A stretch of DNA of 64,000 bases, from contig JADJEQ010000037.1 of assembly GCA_016709025.1 (NCBI GenBank), positions 330,468 to 394,467 of the forward strand, written 5' to 3'. How positions within the stretch are numbered: position 1 is the stretch's first letter; every line of letters starts with the position of its first letter. Source of the stretch: Bacteroidales bacterium (GTDB lineage Bacteria > Bacteroidota > Bacteroidia > Bacteroidales > Lentimicrobiaceae). The translations under genes were made by a program, and so were the position numbers. Under the pieces are notes generated by a model. The model saw only the letters and a list, made by a program, of their open reading frames with translations. It was not told where the DNA came from and searched no databases. Of the stretch, positions 50,301 to 62,649 are shown in pieces.

Positions 50301-53300
50301 CGGGAGCAGTAAATGGTATAAAAATATTGCCTTCATTACCCGTGAACCCGGTAAAGGTAGCTCCTGTTTCATCTATCTGAAAGGTGACCAAAGCCCCGGC
50401 CACTTTTAATCCTGCCGGTAAACTGGTACCATTGAAAGCAGCATTGAAATCAAGATGTAAGATGTTATTTGCACTGGCATAAGAGGTGGACGGTGTTACA
50501 CCGGCTTCCACAATAATGTCTCCGGTAACCGGCCCGTTCCCATTGTTGAAAGAAGCAACAGCCACGTTGTCAAGTTCATTTGGTTCAACAATAATATTGG
50601 TATAGTCAACCGTGATCTGCATCGGGCATAACCCATTGAACGCCGGCGTGGTAATATTCCAGGTGACCACTCCCGAAGTATGTGCTGCAATATACGGTAT
50701 GGTAACATCCGGAAAAACAGTATTGGGTTCCGCCTGGTTCCTCAGGCGCACCACCACATTTTGTACCGCGAAATCGGAAGGGTTACCAACGGAGGCTGTA
50801 ATTGTAATTGGCGAAGACACCGGAGGATTTTCATCGCTGAACTCAATATCATTGGCAAAAATCTGCACATTGGGCTGCAACAGTACATCGGGATGCGGGA
50901 AAGGCCCGGTGCCACGCTGACAGGTATTGCTGTATTCAGAAATCAGGAAAGTCTGCCAGGTGTTTCCATTGGGCAAGCCTGAGATTGATCCAACATATTT
51001 TTTACCATCAACCGTATTCTGATCGGCTGCATCAAATTCAGACAATATTACAATGCGATCCTGCGGTTCGTTAATGAAGTTATTGCTCTCAAAATCAAGG
51101 TAGGCCCTCGGGAAAGTGATGGAAGGCAACGCATTGTTATCATCGAAATACAAAGCCTCAAAAAAGAAAGTAGTTGAAGGATCGCCCAGAAGTGGGTAAA
51201 CACCATTCGCAAAATCAGGGGAGGAACTGATGGTGAGCCGCTGGGCCAGTGGATTAATGGTTGGATCATTGTCATCACAGTCTCTTCCAACCGTTGTTAC
51301 CAGTTCAGCCGCAACTTTTCCGCCGGCCGGGCGGCTGCACTGGGTAATGGTTAAAGCCGGTTGTCCGGGACCATTGCTGGAAACATAGCCATCATTGTCC
51401 ATATCTGTATACCATACCTGTCCGGGAAATTGCAGCGGATCGGTATCATTACAATCGGTGTTATTGGTCAGGTAACCCGGGGGCAGAGAACAGGCAATGA
51501 TGGTGTTGTTCGGATCTCCGAATCCATCTCCATCTGTATCAGCATAATAGGTAATTCCTGTAATATCGATGAAAACCGTATTGCTGAAAGCTGTTTCATT
51601 GTTGGCATTCGAGGCTTTTCTTCTGAAGTAAATATCAGATGCAACACTTGTTGGTTGATAGGTGGCGGAAGTAGCTCCGCTGATATCCGTGAAGGTTGTA
51701 TTGCTTGGGCTTTGCTGCCACTGGTAGGTTATGTTCAGCAAGGAACCACCAAAAGCGCTGTTCACATTGTTCAGCAAAGCAGGAACAAAACTGCCGCAGT
51801 TTGACTGGTTTGCAGAAATGGTTCCGCCTTGCAGGGCCGATGTTTGCAGATTAAAATTTAAATACCCGGGGCCACCGGAATTTTCTGCACGCACTTCAAT
51901 GACAGAAGCTGATGTTAACGCGCCCAGGGTGATGTTGTTATAAGGTCCGAATCCGCCGGCTGCAAAAATCTCATTGCCATTTAAATATGCACGAACGCCA
52001 TTGTCGACAGACGTAATATTTAAAACATAATTGCCATTGGGAAATCCCTGGCGCTTCACAGCCAGTGTCCATGGCGCCTGATTGACTTCACAACCTTTAT
52101 AACCGGGTGCTGTGGAAGGTGCTGCATTCTGATTCCAGAGGCTTTCGGAATTTACAACCAAACCGCTTACAGAGTAATAACCCTGATATGTGGTGCCTGC
52201 GCCCAGATTTAAATCAGTGCCGTTGTAGGCATATACATTCCATTGATTTACCGGAACCGTTGATGCGGGAACCGCGCCACGAATGTCAAGGAAAACTTCA
52301 TTGCTCGGAATCGTAAGCGCATTGAAAGTGGCTAAACGACGAAAATATTTTGGTGAGTTTAATAAGGGCGGGGCATACGTTGTGCCATTGGTAGCGCCCG
52401 GAATATTTGTCCAGGTACCACCCACAATGCTGTCCTGCCATTGATAGGTTACACCGGGAACACCGTTGAACGCGGCTGTTCCGGTTAAGGGATCAGGCAC
52501 GATGGCCAGGCAACTGCTCTGGCTTGAGCTGATGGTACCTGCACTGTTTTCTCCAACTATAAGTTCTTTCTGAGTTCCGGTAATCCCATTCAGGCTTAAC
52601 GTATTGGCAGTTGTATTAATAACGGCATTTTCAGCATTCCAGGCAGTGATGCTGTTGTTATTCCTGCCAAATAACCCCAATCCAACTTCACTCGCAATAT
52701 TGGGAATGCCATCGTAATTATAAACTGCATTCAAGGTTGGTGAACTACCCCCAACGACGAATGTTCCAAAGTAGGCGTTGTTAGATGCTAAACCGGGTAC
52801 ACCGGTTCTTGTATTGGGTTCTTCATTGACGTGATAGACCTGAATCCCGGCGGCAGCACCTGCTGTAAGTGTAGCTGTGAAATCATCACCACGGGTTGGA
52901 TGTGCAAGATTTATTGAAGAACTTGCTCCTGCATAGCTGTGCGCAGATGTATTCCCGATGGCTGCCCCGCTGGTTACACGGGTTGGGCCGTTAACCAAAG
53001 TACCATTATTGCCGCTGGCCGTAACATCAAACGCAGTGGTGCCGGTGCTTTCGTCAAAATTATAATAGGCCGCAAGGTTTGAGTATAATGCATCTGCTGA
53101 AGTTATTTTGCGGCACATGCGGTCACGGATTTGGGACTCGGTGAGGGCGGTGTTCCAAATGCGGATTTCATCAGCCTGACCTTGAAAAAAGCCATAAGCG
53201 CCTCCTCCAATTTCTGAATTTGAGGCAAATACCTGGGCACGGGGGCTGGTTAATCCGGTGGCTGCTAAAACACCATTTACATAAAGAGAGGGCTGTTTGT

Positions 53301-55725
53301 TTGTGTAAACCACGGCAATATGTGTCCATCCGGTAATGGTTCCTGTCCATGTAAGTAATGAAGGTAAGTAAAAAGGTGCATGTTCAAACACACAAATACC
53401 GTTGGTTCCAACAGAGAAACCTGCACCAGCCTGCGTATTACCATTTCCGTAAACAGAGCCATTTACCGGGAATGCCAGATACCTGTGAGTTCCGGATGCG
53501 CCCTCTGCTCCTGTTGTACTTTGGGGCACCAATGGTGTTGTCGCAATTGGGTTAACCCAGGTTTCCATAGTGAAGTTATCAAAAACCGTTTGTTGTGGTG
53601 TAGAATACACATTATCATTCACCCCATCAAAACTTAATGCATTACCACTGCCGGGCAAAGAATTTACAGCATTTTCATACTCATCACTTATTTGCGCAGC
53701 CGTTAGTGCCGAGCCATATATTTTTACTTCATCAACAACACCATTCATTGGGTAATCTAAACCGCCATTTTCAATTCCTGCACCGAAATACATTTTACTA
53801 TTATCGTAGCCAATGAGGTTGTTGAATGTGTTGGTTGCTTTTAAGATGCCATCTATATACAGTTTGTGCTGTTTGGTCGTATTGTCGAAAGTACTAACCG
53901 CGTAATACCATTGATTGCTGACAATAGGGCTTGTAACCTGACTATAAGGGCCACCACCTGCGTTATTAAAATGCCATGAAGATAAATTTGAATTTTCTGT
54001 TCCATGCGTCCAGCTATCGGAAGATCCACTGCCTAATGTTTTATGAACGATGGTTTGAATGCCCCCTAAAGAATTAAATTTCACCCAAGCGGCTATCGTA
54101 ATGCTTGCTGCGTGCAGCAAACTAGTATCGTTCACCTCTACCCGGTTGGCCACATTGCCATCAAATACAATGGCTCCATTCGCAAGACCATTTCTATCAG
54201 TCGCAAATGTTGGCGAGCCTATGATGGTGCCATGCAAATCGTTACCGCTGTTATCGGCTGCATTTCCATTAAAATGGTAATCTGCAATTAATATTACCTG
54301 CTGAGCAGTTAATACTTCAAAAAGTCCAGATACATCATTGGCATTTGCACCAACACCACCTGCACAGGATATGGATAGATTGGCGGATAGTCCTATTCCT
54401 CCACCTGCACCTCCTCCTGAATCACTGGCAGCACCTTTCCCATTTCCTCCATTGCTTCCGCCATCACCCCCACTAAAGGTTCCACCCTGAGCATCAATAT
54501 TGGTGTTATATTTTCCGCCCTCACCACCACCACCAATGAGTGTGGTTGAATTAAAGGTTACCGTCGTATTGGTTCCGGTATTGCCATCGCTGGCGTCAAC
54601 ACCTCCGGCACCTGCGACACCTAAAGTATAGGAAAAAATATCGCCACTGTTCACATTGAATGACTTAAAAGCCACACCGCCAGCGCCACCGCCACCACCT
54701 GAGGTGCCATCAGAACCTGTTGCACCGGCGCCACCGCCGCCTGCACCAATAGCCCAAACATGGGCCGAAGTTACATTGGCAGGAACGACGAAAGATGATC
54801 CACCGGTATATGCATTCCGTTCTACCAATTCATTTTGAGCATTTAACATTTCAACCACCACAACCCCGGTTCCACCTGCACCTCCGCTACGGTTCGGTTG
54901 ATTGAATCCGGCAGCACCACCGCCACCACCGCCATAAAGTCCGTTACCACCATGTCCTCCAAAATATCCCGCACCACCTCCGCCACAACCAAATCCACTG
55001 GCAGATCCCCCATTCATATTGTTTGCACTTGAACTCGAACAACCCGCATTACTACCACCACAACAAACAGCTATGGGCAATGGAATATTACCCATGTCCT
55101 CTATAATCTGAGCGGCGGTTAATGCAGTGTTGTAAATTTTTACTTCGTCAATTACACCATTAAAGAAGCGCCCATTCAAATATCCGGAACCAATTCGCAA
55201 TAAATCAGCTGCTGTAGTGCTTGTAAAGGTTGAATTGTCTGTGTCTGTTAATACGCCATTTATATACAATTTTGATTCGCCTGATTTGGAAGAAATGGTT
55301 ACCTGTCTCCATTGATTTAAAACCGGCATCAGATGGGTTAAACCCAAATTGCCCGGACCTGGATTGAAATAAACTGCATTATCCGCAGCTCCTGAGGTTG
55401 ATATTTGCATGTGCAGGAGTTTCGCCGTATGATCACTTGAAACGATTGCTTGCAATTCTGGCGAAGTGGCCGTTACTTTATACCATGCCGAAACGGTTAA
55501 TTCAGTATATGGGCCAAAATTGTAATTGAGTCCAATAAAATCATCGACCCCATCAAAACTATACGCGCTGTTGGCATTGCCAAAGCGGTCGGTGGTCAGG
55601 GCGGCTCCATTAACGGTGCCGTGATTTGTTCCAACGGCATCGTTGGCATTACCGTTAAAAGGATAATACGCAACAGGTGTTTGTGCATGGACAAAAAAGT
55701 CCGGTCACAACAATAAGCCCATCAT
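47374..55725 (-). CDS. Giant LamG / Gly-rich / MopE-like / CARDB surface protein with dockerin-like module
   Basis: About 2,780 aa; open without interruption from 55704 to 47374. Residue numbers here count from nucleotide 55455. A LamG-type domain at the N-terminus (YTELTVSAWYKV, continuing to ~130) is followed by a Gly-rich region (132-358, GYFGGHGGNGLYGGGGGG), LamG 2 (~390-600, ADYHFNGNAADNSGNDLHG), LamG 3 (~605-860) and Ig-like stretches. A MopE-like metal-binding region is at ~1300-1400 (YYADTDGDGFGD, NNTDCNDTD, RDCDDNDP). CARDB-type repeats fill ~1570-2335. The C-terminus is the shared module (GDVNQDGAVDTGDMTPVDN). The 5' end is damaged: upstream ATGs at 55725 and 55785 are cut off by TGA (55705-55707) and TAA (55747-55749), although the residues around them look like a signal peptide (FFVHAQTPVAYYPF). 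Probably a secreted adhesin or glycan binder. Confidence 0.85.
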
Positions 55726-55909
55726 GATTTTTACAACCGAAAGGTTTTAGTTTATAGGTCTGAAAAACAGGGTAATGACTTTCATAAGGTTGATTGTTTG
55801 ATAGTTGTGATTTTGATTAAAAGTATATTGAGGGTTAATCATAGAAAGGATATAACTGAAAGCATTTAGCATGGTCGAATCTGACATCTGATTAAAACAT
55901 ACTGCAGCG

Positions 55910-55932
55910 GGCACAAGTCGCAGACTTGCGCC
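55910..55932 (-). repeat. GGCACAAGTC-family palindrome
   Basis: GGCACAAGTC, loop GCA, GACTTGCGCC: identical to the copy at 47281. Confidence 0.85.
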
Positions 55933-56230
55933 GGCAGTTATTGAGTTTAATTTTCAAAAGCTGAACCGAAAAGCAATTCAACATTTTTGCAATTTATTTT
56001 ATCCGGACTTAAAATATAAGAAAATCAGACAAAAAAAAATTGAGTCAGGATCACAAGGTTTTTTTTAAATCGATTTTTTCCTTGTAATAACGGGAAAGTA
56101 TTGGAAGTAGGTGTTGTATATCTAGATAAAATAAATGTAAATCCTGGTTGTTTTAGTTCAATTTTATAGCCAGAGTCCCGCGGCCATACAAGTTTGTGAT
56201 TTATTTTTAATTACATGTTACTTATTTTAC

Positions 56231-56312
56231 GGCAACAAGTCGCAGGCTTTCACCAGCGTTGGTTTAAATTTGCTGTAAGTAAGAAGGGGGGCCAAAGTCG
56301 CAGACTTGCGCC
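56231..56312 (-). repeat. Two diverged GGCACAAGTC-family palindromes
   Basis: 56231-56254 (GGCAACAAGTC, GGCTTTCACC) and 56290-56312 (GGCCAAAGTC, GACTTGCGCC), the second followed by GCCTGCCAGG. Confidence 0.7.
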
Positions 56313-56450
56313 AAGGCCTGCCAGGTGGATTTATTTATTCAATGTGTCAAAGCAGTTTTTTATTATGAATTCAATACCTGCGTTTCTGAGTGACAACAGA
56401 CATGCGCCTGCCGCGAAAATTTTTGACTGTATTCGAGAAAATAAATCGTG

Positions 56451-56480
56451 AAAGCCTCCTGTGATGAAAGGAGGCTTTTA
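56451..56480 (-). terminator. Terminator-like hairpin after the gene ending at 56503
   Basis: AAAGCCTCCT (56451-56460) pairs with AGGAGGCTTT (56469-56478). It is homologous in sequence and position to the terminator at 47321-47349, but with a shorter T run. Confidence 0.65.
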
Positions 56481-56502
56481 TTAAATCGAAAAGATTTATA
56501 AC

Positions 56503-57982
56503 TCAGGGTGTAGACGCTGTTATAAATCTGCGCTGTTGTTGCCAACAATGGTCACATCTCCCATTATCCACAATCCCATCGCCGTTGGCATCTGTTGGAA
56601 AGTAACCAGCGGTAAAAGCAAGCATCGTTGTCAACCGGGGTCTTATCACCGGTATCCTACGAGCCTTACCGGTTAACATCACCTCCATAGATGGCATAAA
56701 ATCCGCCGGCCATCAGCAACAGGTTGCCTCCATACGCCTGAGCAGGACCGCCGAAACCATAATTAACAGTTGCTCCCGCAAAGGACACCGGAGCTGCCGT
56801 TGTGGTTTCGATGCTGTTGCGGTGACGCACGGTAACATAATAGGACCCACTGTAAAGACCTGGAATGGTAACGGCCGGTAGTACCGGTGGTACTCAGGTT
56901 AACATTGTTAACTGTAAAAATCTTATTGGCATAAGAGGCCGTACTGTGTAATTCAATACGATAATCTGGTGGCGGTAAGGCCGGAAACTGGCCGGCCCGC
57001 TTGCATTCTGAGCCTTGCGCATGGTGCCTCCTCCATTGTACAGACCTTCCAGACATGCGGTAAGGTTAAAGGTTTTTGTTCGCCAGTTGCTGAAGCCGGG
57101 TAAACGTCCCGAACTCGGTGAGCCCATTGGTGGTGAGGATATCTGTTGCTGTATTGGTTGGCGCTGAAGTAAGCCACCGAAGTTGGAGTAATGCGGAGGC
57201 AGTAGATCAGGTTTTCCGTCCCGATCACATCGGCAGGCATGTATTTAAAGTAGCATTGGACGTAAAACCGGTGATGCCGCTCTGTGTTACATTCAGTAAC
57301 GGTTGATATAACTTCCACTGGCACGGGATATGCTAAATTTGCGAGATTCACACCTGCATAATTCCCTGAGCCGAAAGTTCCCCGGTAAAAGTCAAAACTA
57401 ACCGGAGAGTATTCGGCGGTACCGATGTTATCTCCTACCGGGAGAAAGCTTCCGGCAGCACTGAATGATTTACGCAGTTGACCGGTTCCGTGGCTGCCAC
57501 CATGGCTAGCCGAAGGTGCGCCGGCAACGGTTGCTGCAGTTCCCATGGTCAGGTTATGGGTTAACAGGTTGAGCCTTCCGTTGGTAAAGGTAAATACCCC
57601 GTTCACGGTAGTATTGCCGTTCAGGTTCACCGCAGCATTGTTGAGGGTAAGGTTGCCGAAAACATTCTGGCCGTTGATAATCTGCAAGTGCAGTACCTGA
57701 CATAGAGATGGTGCCGGCTCCCAGGTTGGAAGCTGCGACGTTTTGATTGGTCAGGTTGCCGGATAGTAAACCGTTCCCAGATTATTTCAGTACTCCGCCA
57801 TTCTGAATGGTGATTGCTGATTGACTGACGAATGTTGTTCAGCAGTCACCCCAAGAGTTGTGCCCGAAGTGATGATGTTATCGGCAAACAGCTTGTTGAA
57901 AGCAGCAATGCTGAAGCGATGCTGAGGAAGCGAAGTTTACTTAGTCCGCTGATCCGGTTATCCTCTAATTTTTCATCTTCAT
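56503..57982 (-). pseudogene. Frameshifted copy of the adhesin-like gene at 33805-35238
   Basis: Protein pieces in all three frames align in order with the intact paralogue: FADNIITSGTTLGVTA near 57.87 kb, INGQNVFGNLTLNNAAVNLN near 57.65, FKYMPADVIGTENLIYCLRI near 57.22, LTACLEGLYNGGGTMRKAQN near 57.04, KIFTVNNVNLSTTGTTG near 56.9, and the calcium-loop end (AGYFPTDANGDGIVDN) near 56.6. Frames change every 50-200 bases through single-base losses plus a few substitutions, while amino-acid similarity stays high. Either a recent pseudogene or, more likely, a badly corrected consensus of an intact gene. The start may be ATG 57982 or 57976. It follows the gene at 58050-60146 as its paralogue follows 35498-38038. 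Confidence 0.75.
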
Positions 57983-58049
57983 GGTTTTAATTTATTAACA
58001 ATCTAATTTTAAAAAGAGTTCAACGTTGTTATTTAGAAATTCCTCCATC

Positions 58050-60146
58050 CAGAGATTTTAGCCTCGGTGAGCTTTTGTCATCTGCTTACCAAAGGCCGGA
58101 GAAGGTTTTTAAAAGTCTTCAATTGCTTTTAACCTTAGGTGCATTTGCGCAGCGCCTTTTGCCCGACTGCACCGGAAGTGCATCACCCATTCCCCGAATT
58201 CTGTGCACTTTCAGCAGGACTGAAGGTTTTGGACTGACGGATTCTTCAGATGGCTTGTTCGGATCAGGCAATGTGGAAGCGTATTCTAACCATCAGATTT
58301 CACTTTCGTAATAAAGCCCTTCGCCTTTGGTTTGGGTATCCAGCGTCGTTGTGCAATCCACGGGCAAGATTCTGGTTATAATCAGAACTGATTACTTCAC
58401 GCGGAAGGTTTGGATTTTCACCCAGCCCTTTTGCCGATGGCAATGCAGAAATAGTTACCGAGCTTTTGCCATCGTTGTTTTCAGCAACTTTGAATCCTTT
58501 ACCTGACACTTCAGCAAGATAGACGCCATTGGAGCTTCCCTGTCGGTGTAACGGTAACGACCACGGGCGTTTCCGATTTGAAACTGCGGCGGCAAGCCGG
58601 ATCAAATCTATGCTGACTTTTCCACCCGACAAGGTAGCATATCCGCTGGTCTGCACGGTAACATCCGTAGAAACATTGGTATAAGAACGGTATTGGTTCG
58701 GTTATTCTCCTGAAGATGAACATCAAGGTTGTTTTTAACATACCACGCCGTTGGAGTACATCGCGTAGTTTTCCCCTTCGGCATAAACACCGTAAACCTT
58801 GCCATGGATGTTTGGCACCCATCAGGTCGCCAAAAGCGCCGATGCCGACACCAATGCTCGCCTGGCTGCTTTTCCCGCCGCCGAAGTTCCAACTGGTGAA
58901 ATATCCGCCATAACAGGAGCCTCCGCTGTCCTTATAGCCCAGAGAACCCCAATCGTAACCACATCGTGCACCCAAGCACTCCGCCACACCGGGAATAATC
59001 GTTGTGTTAAATCCGGTAGTCCAAAGGAGTAATTATCGCCTTAGAAGGAATAGCCTACAGCAGCGCTGTTACTCGTGCTTATTCCATAGCCGCATCCATT
59101 ATTTGCTGAACTGGTTCTGGATGCATATAAGTTTGACTGCCCTGAACCATGCAACATCTTCATTATGATAGAAATAATTGGGTTGATTATGCTGTATCCC
59201 AGATTATTCTGGCCATTATAATCATAATCAACCTGCAATCTTGGCCGGGTCATAGGTGCCGATACCGACATTGCCACCAACCGGCTGAAACATAAGTGGA
59301 TTCGAACCATTGTAAGTTCCAACCCAGAATTAGGCATTGGCCGGTGTCGGGTCTTGATTCCAGATGAGGAGCCTTTCCCCGTTATCGGTTGACGGCCCGA
59401 CATACATAAGTGCGGTACCAGCATCATCCCCGATGGATAAATTGGTGACTGAGTTAAATGTACTGAGTGGTATTCCGAATATTCCTGTTTGGTATCGGGA
59501 ACTTTTGCAACATGAAGTAAACCGGAAGGGACAACATTTCCGATTCCAACATTCCTGCAACTGGCTGAAGTATCAGATTGGAGCCATTGTAGGTCCTAAC
59601 CAAAAACTTAGCATCTGCCAGGATTAGGGTTATAATTCCAGTAGATAGCCTTTTATCAAACACCGACTGCCCTACATAAAGAAGAGCGTCACCAGCGGCA
59701 TTTCCTATTAAAACATTGCGGCACCGGGACAGCCAAGAATATCGGAACCAAACAAGGCAGTAAAACCGGGACTGTTGGGAGCTACATGAAGATGCTGCAG
59801 CAGGGTACTGGTGCCAATTCCTACATTCCGGAATTATAATAAATATTGGTACCATTGTTCAGCCATTGGCCGGATTGCTATCAACCAGGTTCCAGGAAGA
59901 AACTGCAGGGAGTCCTGAATTTATAGTAAGGCCGGGAGCGATATCTGTTTGAAAGACAGTAAGTCCCGTTGCCGGGTTTACGATGGCATTCCGCTGGGCC
60001 AGGGTCATTCTGGGGCCAGGAAGCCGCGCGTAGTGCTTTACATCCAGCATGGCCGAATTGTCGGGGCTGATGCATCGCTGTTGATGCTACCTGGGCATTG
60101 GCCGAAACCCAATGATCAGGATCAGAACGTAGCAGGTGTTTTTCAT
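58050..60146 (-). pseudogene. Frameshifted paralogue of the GIGTxxP protein at 35498-38038
   Basis: Starts at ATG 60146 (MKNTCYVLILII). The N-terminal block DNSAMLDVKS - APRMTLAQRNAIVNPATGL is split by frameshifts near 60.05-60.1 kb. Middle pieces (QGYNGATT-like region, SIGDDAGTALMYVGPSTDNG near 59.4, YDWGSLGYKDSGGSCYGGYF near 58.9, VEVSGKGFKVAENN-type region near 58.5) follow the order of the intact paralogue. The C-terminal part includes NPNLPREVISSDYNQNLARG near 58.4 and STLPDPNKPSEESVSPKPS near 58.25. The exact end is uncertain because of frame changes. The same question of error versus decay applies. Confidence 0.7.
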
Positions 60147-60261
60147 GATGTGTTGTTTGGTTATTTGTTTTCTGTTATGTTGATTGGTTCTTTGTAACTA
60201 ATGATGTATCTTTAATACTTATATTGCTCTGTGATCGGATAATCCGTGTGATGAAGAATTA

Positions 60262-62231
60262 CTATGTTACCAAGCCTATTGACCAGACCCTTGTAACAGG
60301 CCGTGTTTGGCTGGCTGCTTGGTACGATCTACCCTGGTTGACGGGTGCTTCCCGACCGACAATCTGCCGTTTTTGTAGTAGACCCCTTCCCCTTCCTGAT
60401 TTGGTGTCGGCATCGTTGTACAGGAGCCCCTGCCGATCTTTGACGAAAGTCTGACTGGGCACTCTGCGGGAATTCGGATTTTCAAACCCTGCCCTTTCCC
60501 ACAGCGATAAAGGCAAACTTTCATTGCTTTTTGCATCACCACTTTCGCAACCCCAAATCCTTCCGTCAACTCTCGTTTCTGGTAAATACCTTCAGATATA
60601 CCTAAAGGGCTTATGGTTACCACCACCGGAAAGTCGGAGAAACCGCCTCCGGAAGGCTTCGTCAAACTGAATGGTCGCTCTTGCACTGAACTAAGGGTAG
60701 CATAACCACTGGTTTGCACTGTCATATCCATTGACATGGGTATACAATACGGTTTGCTGATCTGTTCCAATGGGCTGACAGGGTGCAACTGTGGACCGTT
60801 CTGAACCGATGTTCCGTTGGCATAAATGGCAACGCCACCTTCAGCATAAAAGCGTAAATCTTCCCATGAATATCGGCGCCCATCAGGTCGCCCCAGGCTC
60901 CGAGTGCCGATCCCGGTAACAGCCAGATCGCTTTCGCCAACACCACTGGTGGAATTGGTAAAATATCCACCATAATTGGTGCCACCACTGTTCTTATAAA
61001 CAAGTGCTCCCAGTAACTGCCAAACTCATCACAACCCAGCGATGCACCTGACCTTTGGAAATCGTTCCAGCCATATGCTGTCAGCGCAAAGTATAGGGAT
61101 TCCGCAGTTGGAATACGCTTTTAAAGCTGGCGTTAGTATAATGATTCTGAGAGGAAATACCCGTGAAGCACTTGTTCTGTCCACGGCGCAAAGGGTCGAT
61201 TAGTTATAACCTCCGGCGATCCTGATTCAGGAAGAAAACATTTGCTGTACCATTGTTTTTACCAGCTCTGTAATTGTTGATACCGGAATATACCTCAAAA
61301 CGGCTTTGCGGAAGGGTTGTTCCGATGCCTACCCTGCCCCGGATTCCTGGAGCGATATGGTGGACGCCCCTTTTGAGCTGATGCTCAGGTATCCTTCCGA
61401 TGGGTTGGGGCTATGCCGCCAGATAATCTCACCGAAATCTGCCGCATCCTTTCCGATAAATAATCGGGCATCGCTGTCTGCACTGCCGATAGAAACATTG
61501 GTTTTGGAAGTTACATTCCCGGCTTCTGAACCAAAAACCGCTGTTCTGAAATATGGGCTATTGGCCACATGAAGTCTTGCATCAGGTACATCAAGACCTA
61601 TTCCCAAATTACCGTAATTCAGGTCAAATGCAAATCCTCTTTCTGATGATGACCTCAAATAGAATATATCCGTCGTATCATGATATTCTATTCCCCAGCG
61701 CGGATAAGAAGGGAATGGCCGATCACCATGCGGTCGGCATTCTGGGTTCTGAACCGAACATGTAATCATCGGGCTGTTGGGGAATTTCAGTGGCAGGAAA
61801 ACGGATACTTGCATTGTCATCAGCAAACAAGACATCGCCATCAGATCCGACTACCTGGAACTTATCCCCATCGCCTACGGTCAATGTTGTACCGGGGTGG
61901 CATCGCCAGATCCCGACATTGCCAGCCGAATAAGAGATATTGCTGCCATTCGGTGTCCACTGCAGTGAGCCTGATCGGTAAGTTCAACCCCATGAACCGG
62001 CGCTGAAAACCAGAAACTCCAGTGGTATTGTCAAAAACCAGCAGTCCGGAAGCCGGTGTGGCAATGGCCGTGCGCTGTGCAGTGGTCATCCGCGGAACAA
62101 GCATTCCGCGGTTGGTGCTTTTCACATCCAGCATGGCTGAATTGTCGGGTGCTGAGGCATCTGTGCTGATGGCTACCGAGCATGGATATGATCCCAATGG
62201 TAAGCATAAATAACAGCAAAACATTTTTCAT
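60262..62231 (-). pseudogene. Second frameshifted paralogue of the GIGTxxP protein family
   Basis: ATG 62231 starts a signal peptide (MKNVLLLFMLTIGIISML). After a frame change the family block DNSAMLDVKSTNRGMLVPRM - TTAQRTAIATPASGLLVF follows (62.0-62.15 kb). Further pieces: NYGNLGIGLDVPDARLHVAN near 61.6, NVSIGSADSDARLFIGKDAA near 61.47, and ALGAWGDLMGADIHGKIYAF near 60.9. The end shows GFENPNSRRVPSQTFVKDRQ near 60.45 and VYYKNGRLSVGKHPST near 60.35. It is more diverged from 35498-38038 than the copy at 58-60 kb is. Confidence 0.7.
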
Positions 62232-62649
62232 TTTAACAATACTCAAATATTTGATTTCTGTTTTTAATTCTGATTATCTTTATTATGACGGTTCCAGGGT
62301 AATTTCTGCCTGAAAACAACGTCCTCAGTCCTATCCGTCTTCGTTTTTGTTAGGCCCATGGACAGTATGCTCCCAGTCCCTACTCTTCCCTATCTCCCTT
62401 TCCCTTCCTCCCTGTCCCTTTCTCCCTCTCTCCCTACTCACTCCTCATCTCCTCCCTCACGCGAAGCCTTTAGGTTAGGCCACCGCCTCCTCCCCTTCTC
62501 CCCTTCTCCCTTCTCCCTTCTCCCTGGGGGGCGGGGGTCTCCTTTCTCCCCCTCTCCCCTTCTCCCCCTCTCCCCCTCTCCCCCTCTCCCACCAGCCAGA
62601 TCTAATAAAAAACAACCCTTCAATCCGTTTGGTGTTGGTCTTTGGCTTT
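62232..62649. repeat. Intergenic CT-rich low-complexity DNA
   Basis: 418 bp. 62370-62592 on the plus strand is almost entirely C and T with a few As, with local period-7 and period-8 runs (CTTCTCC units at 62494-62524, CCCCTCTC units at 62547-62589) interrupted by a G-rich GGGGGGCGGGGG. The reading frames in it are satellite translations. It resembles the period-7/8 satellites around surE. Confidence 0.8.

Larger units (their letters stand above)
55786..56450. other. Intergenic with palindrome repeats
   Basis: No gene seen. AT-rich leader of the giant gene, then GGCACAAGTC-family copies at 55910-55932, 56231-56254 and 56290-56312. A diverged stretch at 56345-56410 is homologous to 47240-47310. 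Confidence 0.65.

Noticed and set aside
55705..55707. TGA in the second giant gene as a selenocysteine or recoding site
   Set aside because: It lies in a signal-peptide region next to another in-frame stop (TAA). No SECIS-like hairpin or selenoprotein family is indicated; sequence error explains both.
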